Positions 1-8,592 of a stretch of DNA of 64,000 nt are shown here, piece by piece. Origin of the DNA: Clarkia xantiana subsp. parviflora (taxonomy: Eukaryota; Streptophyta; Magnoliopsida; Myrtales; Onagraceae). The notes under the pieces were generated by a model. It had not been told where the DNA came from. It searched no databases and worked only from the letters and a program-made list of their open reading frames with translations. Within the stretch, counting starts at the first letter, position 1. Every line of letters starts with the position of its first letter. The stretch is from positions 5,726,839 through 5,790,838 of the forward strand of contig JAPTYO010000015.1 of the NCBI GenBank assembly GCA_036873135.1, in the 5' to 3' direction. Position numbers and translations under genes: made by a program.

Positions 1-952
1 GGGATTTCTTCAAAGCAGAACTAGAAGGTGCCTTCCTCTTGCTCAGATCAACAGGGGCTCCCTGCACGTTATAGGTTTTTCCATGAAACCAACCTACAAA
101 GGAAGAGCAGAAGGTAAATAAAGATGGAAAGACCAAGTGACATACCGAACCCCCGGAATCAGGAGTTAGACTGATCCCGGCCTCGTAAAGATCCGTCTCA
201 GTCACTAAGGACACGGGGCAGTAAGACCGGGTCCTGTTGCTCTCGTGAATGATCTTCATAGTCTTCAAATCAACCGAAGAGAACTCTCCAAAAGCAGGCC
301 AACCATCGGACCGATCCTCATTCAAGACCGACCAAGTGACGTATCGGTCCGTAATGAAGAAGTAATGCTTAGCCCAGTGACTGGCCGAATTGTCAATCTG
401 GGTCACGAAACGGAGGGAGGTATCCCACTCGACCCCACTCAACCCGAAATCAGAGAATCGGGGATCTTTGAAGGTCGGATGGCGAGTTACGAAACTCGCA
501 AACCCCACCCTCGTCCGGTACTGGAACCGATAGAAGCATCGGAATAGAACGAGAGAGTACTTCCAGGAGTACCAATGGCACAATACCCGGAAGCCCACCC
601 AGACACGGAGGGCACTGGGGGCAAGGTTCACAGGAGAAATCCTGAAAAACCTGCTCAACTCTATAAGCTCGTCACAGTAAGGCAGCCTCAGACCGAATCG
701 GATCTGGGAGGGGTACACGGCGACCTTCCCTATAGGAGGCTCCGTCACCGTCTCGCGAGTATTCCCCAAGGAGGGGAGAAAAGGATACAGAGGCTCATCT
801 AGGGGACAGATATCTCCTAGGGTAACATGTTCGTTGTAATCGGATCTAGTGAGATGGTTCTCTGACAGGATAGCAAGACCTAAGGCAAAGGTAGCAGGAA
901 ACCCCAAAGCACGAATCAAATTTCGACTAACACCCCAATGAAGGTCACGATA
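1..952 (-). CDS. Gy1 antisense accessory ORF (plant putative gypsy-type transposon protein), partial
   Basis: Reading the minus strand from 952 to 146 gives 269 codons with no stop and no usable early ATG, as expected of an internal exon. The exon follows a pyrimidine-rich stretch ending in cttag. It contains YPSQIRFGLRLP, then LVLFRCFYRF, and a HWAKHYFFITDRYVTW block. This resembles the plant protein family annotated as putative gypsy-type transposon protein (recalled as PF04195). An intron with gtatgt...tttgtag lies at 145-94, and the next exon (93-1) reads WFHGKTYNVQ then a KRKAPSSSALKK tail. The canonical splice leaves the phase one base off, so the exact junction is uncertain. The 5' exon or exons are not resolved. 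Function is unknown. The same ORF type is seen in Gy2, Gy5 and, as debris, in Gy3 and Gy4. This is the best preserved copy of its middle part. Confidence 0.7.
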
Positions 953-2542
953 CTAAGCTAGCAATAGGAAAGGAAGTAACGCGACCGAAAAGGAAGAGAA
1001 AAAGGAACTCACTCATCCTTCGGAGAATACGGCGTCTCTGAAGAGTCTGCGTACGCGGACACCACCAGGAATATAGTACCTGCCACGACACGACAAATAT
1101 CAAGACAAGGAAAATTTCCGAAAAACCGGAAATACTCCGACACCCGACCAACGACAACAATCAAAGATCCAAAGACATCCAGCAAAGATAGTCAACATGA
1201 ACCAAGAACACCACGATAACCAAGTTGAGTAATTTATCCGAGCCTAAGGTCGGGTTTTGGAAAAAATTACCATTATACCCTCCAACAAAGATTAACACAC
1301 CAACGGTGATACGATATCAAATTCAAGACCGAGATAGCCCAATCGGACAAAAAACCATATCCGGACGACCGGCAAACATTTTTCCCCAAAATCCACAACT
1401 ACCAACGGCTATCTACGACAATCCCACATTTAATTAAATTTCGGCAATCAAGCATCGGCAATCAAATATCAACGATTCAAAAATCGACATTTTGTACGGT
1501 AACGGAAAGGAAAAGAATGGACCTTCGGAAAACCCGACCCGATGTGATAAGCGGGTCCGGAATTCGAATTACGAAGTTGACCGGAGCCACCCCCCTCGCC
1601 GGAGCTGTGATTTTCTCGCCGCCGGAGCCTTGATCCTTCCGCCGTCGGAGTCAAGCCACGTCCGTCCCCGCCCGTCCAGCTGCCGTGGTCGCCCGTCGAA
1701 GTGGTGGACCTCCTTGCCGTCGTAAACAACGGCCTCCGTCGCCTCCGCCGTGCCCAGCACCGCCAGCAGCCGCTGTCCGCCTGGAATCGAGCCCTCGTCT
1801 CCGGCCGGGCTGTTTCCTCGTCGCCGTCCCGATCAAGCTGCTGGCCGGAATTTCAGGTTCCCACCGGAATTTTGGCCGGCCCTAACCTTGGGGGTGCTCT
1901 CAAAACTTTTCTTGCTCTCCAAGGGTGAGTGAAGAGGGAAGATGGTGGCTATGGTGATTCTTTGAGGTATTTTTCTAACTCCTTTCTATATTAAAAGATG
2001 ATAGGGTTTTTTAGAGGGTTTTAATCACCACCATCCATCTATCCTTGAGTAAAATCTAAGGGCCAAGGAAAAACCATCATTTTTATCCCTTTCACCTATA
2101 GCTAAGTATATATCTCCATACTTAGAAAAATTATCAAGTTAGTTTTATTTTTGGAGCATTCCATACTTAGGAAAATTTTTGACCAAAATTAATTTTTCCT
2201 CACTTAGATAAAATCCCGGCACGAATTTGAAGCATAAATCATTTAGTTGCATTCGTATCACACCCCTGTGCAAGTTTGTATTTTTTGAATATACATCTAT
2301 AGCAAGGATAAGTTTATTACTCCCACCTCAGACGGACGCGTGCCTAGGCCCACGTCCGTGCCACTCTGACGTTTACAATTCCTCTATCTCATTAGACAGG
2401 GGGGCAGAGTCAGAGGCACGCATCCATGGGTAAGCAAACACTCAGACAAAGAAGGTAAAACCCCGGTTTCAAATTGCGCGTGTCATACCATCCTAAAATA
2501 GAGTCAATCAAGGGTTAGGCCATTGGTTGACTCGGGGGCATG
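953..2542. other. Gy1 non-coding interior between accessory ORF and 3' LTR
   Basis: No protein-like frame convinces here. By position, 953-1500 should hold the upstream exon(s), promoter and 5' leader of the minus-strand accessory ORF. A minus-strand ATG at 1015 sits just before a GTGAGT donor-like site. Bases 1560-1870 are strikingly GC- and CCGG-rich and unlike the surroundings, which may mean captured host DNA or a lost exon. From about 2150 to 2542 the sequence is homologous to 52490-52873 of Gy4, the conserved end of the family interior before the polypurine tract. Confidence 0.5.
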
Positions 2543-3406
2543 TGATGGATATACGCCCAATTTGAACCCGTTGACTTCCGAACCGTTGTATTTTTATCGT
2601 CCCATTTATGATTGCAAATCGAAACTTCAACCCGGACACTTCGCGAGAACATCGACGGCTCGGACGGGGCCGAAGCGCCCGTCCGGCAAAGACGAACTCA
2701 CCTAGGTGAGGTTGGGTGGCCACACCCGACCTCCCCTAGGGGAGATCGGGTCAGCCGACCCGATCTCCCCTAGGGGAGATCGGGTGGACCAACCCGATCT
2801 CTCCTAGGAGAGATCGGGTTGGCCGACCCGATCCCTCCTAGGAGGGATGGGGTTGGCCAACCCCATCCTCCCTAGGAGGGGTTGGGTGTCCTCACCCAAC
2901 CCCTACCCTTGGGGGTCGGATTTCTCCCCCCCCAAGGGCCCCGACACCATTTTCGGACTCCCATGCTCGGTCCACTCCGCCTACCTCCTCCGAATCCTAA
3001 GGTCTTAATTATGTGCTTAAAGGTTAATTAATTGTGTTTAAAGGCTAACGATGTCATTAAGCCACCTTAATGACACCGTTGCCTATAAATACCCCACCTT
3101 CACAACTCATTTAAGGATCTTGGCCATTTGGACATTTTAGCTCTGACATCTCTCTAGCTTTATCTCTCTAGAAAAATACTGACTTAGGCATCGGAGAGGG
3201 TTCACCAGGCACCACCCCCCCCCCCCTCCGTGTCTGGTATTGCCCCTTCTGCAGGGTAGAAGGAGAGAAGAAACAAAGGAAGGAAGGAAGGAAAGAAGAA
3301 GATAAGCTAAGGCAGAGCAGCTCAGGAACATCGGATCACACACATCCCCCGTAAAGGAGTGAGATCAAAGCCGACCCCCCGTTGACCTAGATCTCATAAC
3401 TTAACA
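2543..3406 (+). repeat. Gy1 3' LTR
   Basis: The LTR begins TGATGGATATACGCCC and ends ATAACTTAACA (TG...CA). It matches the Gy6 LTR (61167-62097) and the Gy4 LTRs (33599-34347, 52874-53621). It carries an array of CCTAGG-centred palindromes (2698-2927), a TATA box (TATAAATA at 3084-3091) and, downstream, the conserved module GACTTAGGCATCGGAGAGGG...TTCTGCAG (3181-3254). A run of C bases follows within the module. The length is 864 bp, against 931 bp in Gy6 and about 749 bp in Gy4. Most of the difference comes from the number of palindrome units. Confidence 0.92.
2698..2927. repeat. Palindrome array in Gy1 LTR
   Basis: Head-to-tail modules of roughly 38 bp, each a near-perfect palindrome centred on CCTAGG (such as CTCCCCTAGGGGAG), are joined by a second palindromic linker of the type GGGTTGGCCAACCC. 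About six CCTAGG centres are present. Each strand could fold into a chain of hairpins. It lies in the U3 part of the LTR, upstream of the TATA box. Confidence 0.85.
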
Positions 3407-3598
3407 GATATTACCTAGGATTCATGTCTATATGACGCATAATTGAATATAAGCATGAATTGCAACTCAGCCCCTAATGTTTAAAATTATTTTAAAATCC
3501 GAAACAAGTCGCCAAATATGTATGATTGATATGGATGTTGCATGTTTGACACGTATGCTAGAATGTTAAGGATGTATCTACATTTTTAATTTACATGG
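3407..3598 (+). other. Co1 leader fragment between Gy1 and Gy2
   Basis: These 192 bp are homologous to the Co2 leader read on the minus strand around 56220-56440. Both contain ATTCATGTCTA, CAGCCCCTAATGTTT-like text and AGTCGCCAAATATG. The fragment ends with CATGG, the left target duplication of Gy2. It is non-coding. Confidence 0.8.
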
Positions 3599-4337
3599 TG
3601 TTGGATCACGGGCGAAGCTCCGTTACGTTCTTGACGGAAAGACTTGAACTCCTGGGCTCCGCGTAATCCTGCAAAAGGGGATGACCTGGGTGGTGACCCA
3701 GAATCCCTCTCCGATGCCTAAATGAGTATATGATCAATGGGGTGGTAAGCAGTAGTCTAAGTTCGTATTAGAGAATGTGTTTTCTGAGGTAACTTCCCCC
3801 TTTATATAGGAGGGGAAGTTACTCAGCTACCTGTAACCGCGCCTGGCAGTTTTACCCATGATTCCGCATATCTCGTTCGGGATTCCGTATATCTCGCACC
3901 GCGCTCCGCGTATCTCGCCCATACTCCGTGTATCTCGGGCACGCCCTGCGTATCTCGGGGGAGGTTATCTATATCTTAACCGTTTCCCCACTACTCTATC
4001 TAGTAGGCGGGTTTCTCGGTCTTATCCTCTGATCACAAGTCCCAACTCTTGTCGGGGACTCCAGAGTTATCTCATTCTAGGTCACCACCCAGGACCCCTT
4101 GTCTCACGAGACAGGTCCAGCCTCATCGGGGCTTTATCATCAGAGCCTTTACAAAGGCATGTCGGGGCCTACTCAGAGGCTTCTTGCCGGGAGCATTCAG
4201 CTCGTATATCGGGACCGCTAAAGTCGGGACCCTTCATACTGGGCTTCTGGGCCTCTCAGGCCTTTCACGAGGCCTACTAGACTTACTCGTCGTCCATTGA
4301 CTGTTAACGGGGCTAACGATTACATCGGAACCCATCA
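3599..4337 (-). repeat. Gy2 3' LTR (left)
   Basis: On plus it runs TGTTGGATCACGG...GGAACCCATCA. On minus it therefore begins TGATGGGTTCC and ends GATCCAACA. A minus-strand TATA box (TATATAAA) is at 3808-3801. The conserved module TAGGCATCGGAGAGGG...CCTTTTGCAG is read on minus from 3720 to about 3669. The polypurine tract of the element (GGGGGAAAA on minus) abuts it at 4338-4347. Confidence 0.93.
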
Positions 4338-4951
4338 TTTTCCCCCAAGACATGGGGGACTTGCAGTCTGTCGTGTCTTCCAGTTCCGGACCTTCCGACT
4401 TCACCGTCGGAGGCTTTTTATGTCCATACCTCCCGATATTGCCATCGGAGGCTTTTGTCTTCAGGCTTCTTGATATCTCAATCGGAGGCTTTTGCCTTAC
4501 GCACAATTATCGAATGACAGAGCTTCTCACTCATGAATGCCTTGGGCCCACTGGACTCTATGGGCAGTTGCCAAATCCGAGGAGACTCCTCGGTTACCGC
4601 AGCATTAAATGCTGGGGATTATGAAACGACGCCCAAACCGACGTGACTGCTGCTTTCTGAAAAAGCACTCATTACGTCACCAACGTCTCTTCCGTACCGT
4701 CCCCATAATCTCGACGATCAAGATTGAATCGTTTCGTCTTCAACGGTCAAGATTGAGTCCATCCAGTTGTCCTTTTGCTTATAAAAGCTAAAACCCTGGC
4801 ATTATTCACTTCTTCTTCACCGTCTCAATTTCTGGAAGTTCTGCCATTTTCGAACTTGAAGCTTCTTCTCCAAGTTTCTTTTGCTCTTCAAGTGATCCAA
4901 GGCCTTCAGTCCTTCCGATTCTTCTTCATCTTCTCCAAGCAACCATCAACA
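4338..4951 (+). promoter_or_regulatory. Polypurine tract and promoter/leader of the Gy2 accessory ORF
   Basis: Adjacent to the LTR is the minus-strand polypurine tract. Further right, a plus-strand promoter is suggested by TTATAAAAG at 4779-4787, followed by a pyrimidine-rich leader and the ATG at 4952. Between 4380 and 4500 the motif ATCGGAGGCTTTT or GTCGGAGGCTTTT recurs three times, each near a TTCCGA or CCGAT half, giving short inverted repeats. The same arrangement (repeated motif, TATAAAAG, leader, ATG) occurs in Gy5 at 42560-43225. This supports a functional antisense promoter. Transcription is inferred, not shown. Confidence 0.6.
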
Positions 4952-7628
4952 ATGTCTGGTAAGGTTTTCTTTCTCTGTTTTCATGGTTTGTTGATGTTAC
5001 CTTCTCCTCCTTTCTCAAGTTTTCCTGTTTATAAACGTTTTTAGACGAGGCTAGTTCTGGGGCAAGGACCCTTTCACCTTTGAGCTTGCTGTTAATGAGA
5101 TTTCCGAGACCTCGTACGAGGTTGCTCTCCGAGAAGGCTGCATTACCTCGGACTGGGAGCCCCGCTTCCCCTACAAGTCTCAGCCAACCACCAGGAGGAA
5201 ACATATCGTCACACGTCCTCGAGAGGGAGAAGTGTTCGTCTCCACCGGGCAGATAAACGCTGGGATTCGATTCCCTTTTTGCGGGAACCTGGTGGAGATG
5301 TGAAACTTCTACAAGACACACCCCTGCACCTTCTCTCCACATGCCATCCGCGTGTGGAACGCTTTTCAAGTTCTGTGCCTCCGCCAGCGGTGGACGTACA
5401 GTTTGCTACTCTTCCGCACCTTCTACGGAATGAAGTGTAATAAGGCTGGTGTTTGCTCCTTCTCTCCCCGACTCCCCAAGTGGAGAAAGGAGCAACTTTC
5501 ACGTTTCGGCTGGGATAGCGAGACCTGGAAGTTCCATACGGATCGGGTGCTTATTCGTGATTCAGGGTCCGACAATAGCGGATGGAAGAAGTATTACTTC
5601 TTCGTCCAAAACAGCTCTGTCCCATGGCCCCGATGAGAGGTTGTGGCGGACCCTGCCCCCAAGCTCGAGGTCTACACCGAGGATGACCTCAACACTCTCC
5701 AGCTGGTTCAGCTTTACCGTTGGGAGGAATCCTTCATTCCCCTCGACGCCAACAAGCTCGTGGAGAAGGACTTGATTCATATCGGAGTCCGGCTCCTCGA
5801 TTCCGTTTCCAAGGATTTGGTCATCTGGGTAACACTTCTAACCACTTTGTCTTTTCATTTTTGCAGCCAAGAAGGCATCTCTGTTGACCCATCTCATGTT
5901 GAAGCAGGGGGAGACCGATGCCGTCCAGGGTGGCTCCAAGCGGAGGCGGAAGTCGCTGAAGAAGGGAACTTCTTCTTCTGCTGCTCCCGTGACTGAAGAG
6001 CGGACCGAGGCCAAGCGGGCCAGAAGGGAGGAGATAGACCAAGCCTTCGGGATCACTACCGCCGAGGAAGGTAAGCGTGTTCGTCGTGCTATTAAGAAAT
6101 ATAGGAAGCTGGTCCCCGAGGAATTTATCCCCACTGATCGGGAATCGCGGTTTCGAGAAATCAAATACATCCTTCGAGGAGAAACCCCCCGCGTTCTCAA
6201 GGCGGGATACTACAACTTCTTTGGAAAGGACCAACATCTCGAGCGCCAAATCATCTGGTGCCCCAATGATACTCTGCCTGACTTTATTCGTCCCGCAACC
6301 GCATGTCCATCAGAGGCTCTCACTCCGAGGAAGGCTGCTACTCCAGCACGGGCCGCGACTCCACAGGCGCCGATGATGGAGGAGACCCCGACGGAAGCTC
6401 AGTTCCGTCAGGTGACCGACTTGGAGGCTTCTCCTTCCTCCGAGGAGCCAAATGAAGGTGGCCTGCTTCCCCGCCGAAGGCCAGGTCGGAGCATCCTGAG
6501 GCCAACCGTGGAGGACGTGTCCCGGAGTCCTCCTCCGGAGCTCCGCACTCCGACTCCCGAGCCTCCGACCGAGGTGGCTCCTCCGACCGAGGCTTCCAGG
6601 GTCATCCCTCCTCTCCCCGTGGATGAGAATCTTTACAAGGTTTTCACCCCCGACCAGGATACGGTTCCCTGGAACCCGATCGAGTCTATCCAAGGGGTCT
6701 CACTCCAACGGGGGGACCTTCAGCCTGAATTGGCCCTGCATCTGCTGGCAGGGTCAATTCCTCCAGCCTTGAAGCGGCCAATCTCCTTGGCGCGGGAGGA
6801 CATCGAGGAGGAGCTCCGCAATATGGCTATCCGTCGGATGGAGGTAAAACTTTACCTTTACTTTATTCTTTCCTTCCTTGTTCTTGCCTCCGATTATCGA
6901 ATTTTAATCCTTTTTCCCTTTTGTCTTAGGAAACCGCGTTCCAGCATCGCTGCTTCGGCTTCATCCTGGCTCTGAAGTGTGCTTTGGAGGAGGCACAAGC
7001 CAAGTCGGACCCCGACGCTTTGGCTAAACTCCAAGCGGACCTCGACGATGCTGTAGCGGCCAGGGACAAGATAGCCAAGGAACGGACCCTCCTCGACGAG
7101 ATGGCTAAGGGTCTGCACAAGCAGGTTCAAGATCACGAGGCCGTCCTGCGTCGGGAGCGGAGGATGGTCCAGGAGGATCAGCGGCGGAACGAATCGGAGA
7201 AGGGGCAGCTCATCTGCGAGAAGGACATTCTCGCGGAAGCTCTTGCGGAGGCCAAGGTGAGACTTGAAGCCGAGAAGGCTGAGTTTCCTGCCAAGCTGGC
7301 TGAGGCAAAGGCTCAGGGTCGCGAGGAGTATCGGAACTCCGATGATTTCCAAGCGGATGCCGTGGGGTTCTGCAAAACCGAGGTGGAGAACGTTCTGTTC
7401 AACGTCGTCGAGGAGCTCTATACGGCATACGAGGATTCCATAGTCTTCAAGAAGTCCGAGACCCTTGCCCCTATCGCGGAGAAGTACTTCAACCTCCCCG
7501 CGGAGAGTGATGAGGCTGATGCCGTGGACCCGACTCCGCGGACTGCGGAGCCTTCTGCCCAGGCCCCTCCGAATCCTACTCCCTCCGACGCTGCTGAGGA
7601 CCCAACCTCCAACAAGGACCAAGTTTAA
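4952..7628 (+). pseudogene. Gy2 antisense accessory ORF, spliced, degenerate
   Basis: The ORF lies opposite to gag-pol. Exon 1 is only ATG-TCT-G (4952-4958), followed by a GTAAGG...TTTTTAG intron (4959-5044). Exon 2 begins at 5045. Compared with Gy5 it has lost one base near 5065-5075, and TGA stops lie at 5301-5303 and 5634-5636. A putative 38-bp intron (5829-5866) gives a phase one base off, so this junction is doubtful. The exon 5867-6843 is open and rich in KRRRKS-type basic and proline/threonine segments. A clear intron at 6844-6929 (GTAAAA...GTCTTAG) joins in phase to 6930-7628. That exon encodes a long acidic/basic coiled coil (about ALEEAQAKS to GREEYRNS) and ends at DQV. The protein type is the plant putative gypsy-type transposon family; its role is unknown. 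Strand, TATA box and introns suggest an independent transcript. Confidence 0.75.
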
Positions 7629-8592
7629 TGCTCTATTCTTTAAGTCCTTGTAATTTTTCCTCCTTGTATCCTCCTTATCTTTTGTATCGAAATCTTTAGG
7701 CCTTTGAGCCTTTATATAAGAAATTCCTTCCATCTGTCTTGGTCCCGATACTTATTGCACTTATTTAAGGAAACCTTAAATTCGTTACTTAAAACGTTCC
7801 GATGCACCACTTAAGATGACTTCATACATCCTTCCGATGCTTTACTCGGGACTTCACCACTTAAGGTTTTCTCGTCCAAATCACTTAATGTGATTTCGTA
7901 TGTCTTTCGCGACTTTTTCCTCGGGACTTTACCACTTAAGGTTTCTCATCCATGCCTTTCAAGGCAATTTTATACATCACTTAAGATGATTTTTCGCCCC
8001 TCTTAAGGTTTTTACCGCGCCAATCTAGACGACTTAATCGTACCCCTTAAGGGCTTTTATCGTGTCATTCCAGACGACTTAATCGTACCCCTTAGGGCTT
8101 TTTCGTACCCTTTAAGGCTTTTTGCCGCATCATATAGACGACTTACGTGGACCCGTTAGGGCTTTTTCGTACCCTTTAAGGCTTTTTGCCCTATCATATA
8201 GACGACTTACGCGGACCCGTTAGGGCTTTTTCGTACCCTTTAAGGCTTTTTGCCGCATCATATAGACGACTTACGCGGACGCGTTAGGGCTTTTTCGTAC
8301 CTAGGCTTTTGGTTGCATCATAAAGACGACTTACTCATACCCCATAAGGCTTTTGTCCGTACCTCGAAAGGCTTTTTGTCGCGCCATAAAGGCAACTTAC
8401 TCGTACCTCGTAAGGCTTTTGTCGTACCCCGAAAGGCTTTTGTCACGTCCTTCAGGACGTCTTACTAACAGTTAGAATAAATCTAAAAGCAATAGGATCG
8501 AAGGCAACTTCTTTTATTTATTAACAACTCAAAGCTGGCTTACATCGGATCTTTATCGATAGACAATTTCGCCATTCGCGGCGACTTAATTA
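7629..8592. repeat. Gy2 intergenic tandem repeats between converging accessory ORF and pol
   Basis: The region separates two converging coding units. From about 8020 to 8460 there is a tandem array with a period of 64 bp (AGACGACTTA at about 8136 and 8200), with motifs GGGCTTTTTCGTACCCTTTAAGG and GACGACTTAC. Outer units are diverged. From 7740 to 8020 a looser set of CACTTAAG motifs recurs. Tandem arrays between pol and the 3' LTR are known in Tat/Retand-type elements. It is non-coding; the short frame at 8250-8468 is only a translation of the repeats. Confidence 0.85.

Larger units (their letters stand above)
1..3406 (+). mobile_element. Gy1: Ty3/gypsy Tat-type element, 3' part
   Basis: This is the right-hand end of an LTR retrotransposon whose left end lies outside the window. 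It has an antisense accessory ORF (1-952, minus), non-coding interior, a polypurine tract (gactcgggggcatg, ending 2542) and a 3' LTR (2543-3406). The same LTR family occurs in Gy4 and Gy6, and Gy6 shows it is followed by a primer site and a gag start, which fixes the orientation as plus. Directly right of the LTR the Co1 leader resumes, so Gy1 is inserted in Co1. The expected target duplication copy would be the five bases after 3406 (gatat), but the partner copy is outside the window. Confidence 0.85.

Noticed and set aside
945..1160. 71-codon minus frame with a hydrophobic stretch
   Set aside because: It crosses the pyrimidine-rich, intron-like sequence before the accessory exon, and the hydrophobicity comes from that tract.
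1469..1932. Several overlapping frames in the GC-rich block as a host gene exon
   Set aside because: All frames are open because of GC content, none has a recognisable domain, and splice signals are not convincing.
2698..2927. Repeat-spacer pattern recalling a CRISPR array
   Set aside because: Units are palindromes with palindromic linkers rather than unique spacers, they lie within LTRs of a plant retrotransposon, and they recur in every family copy.
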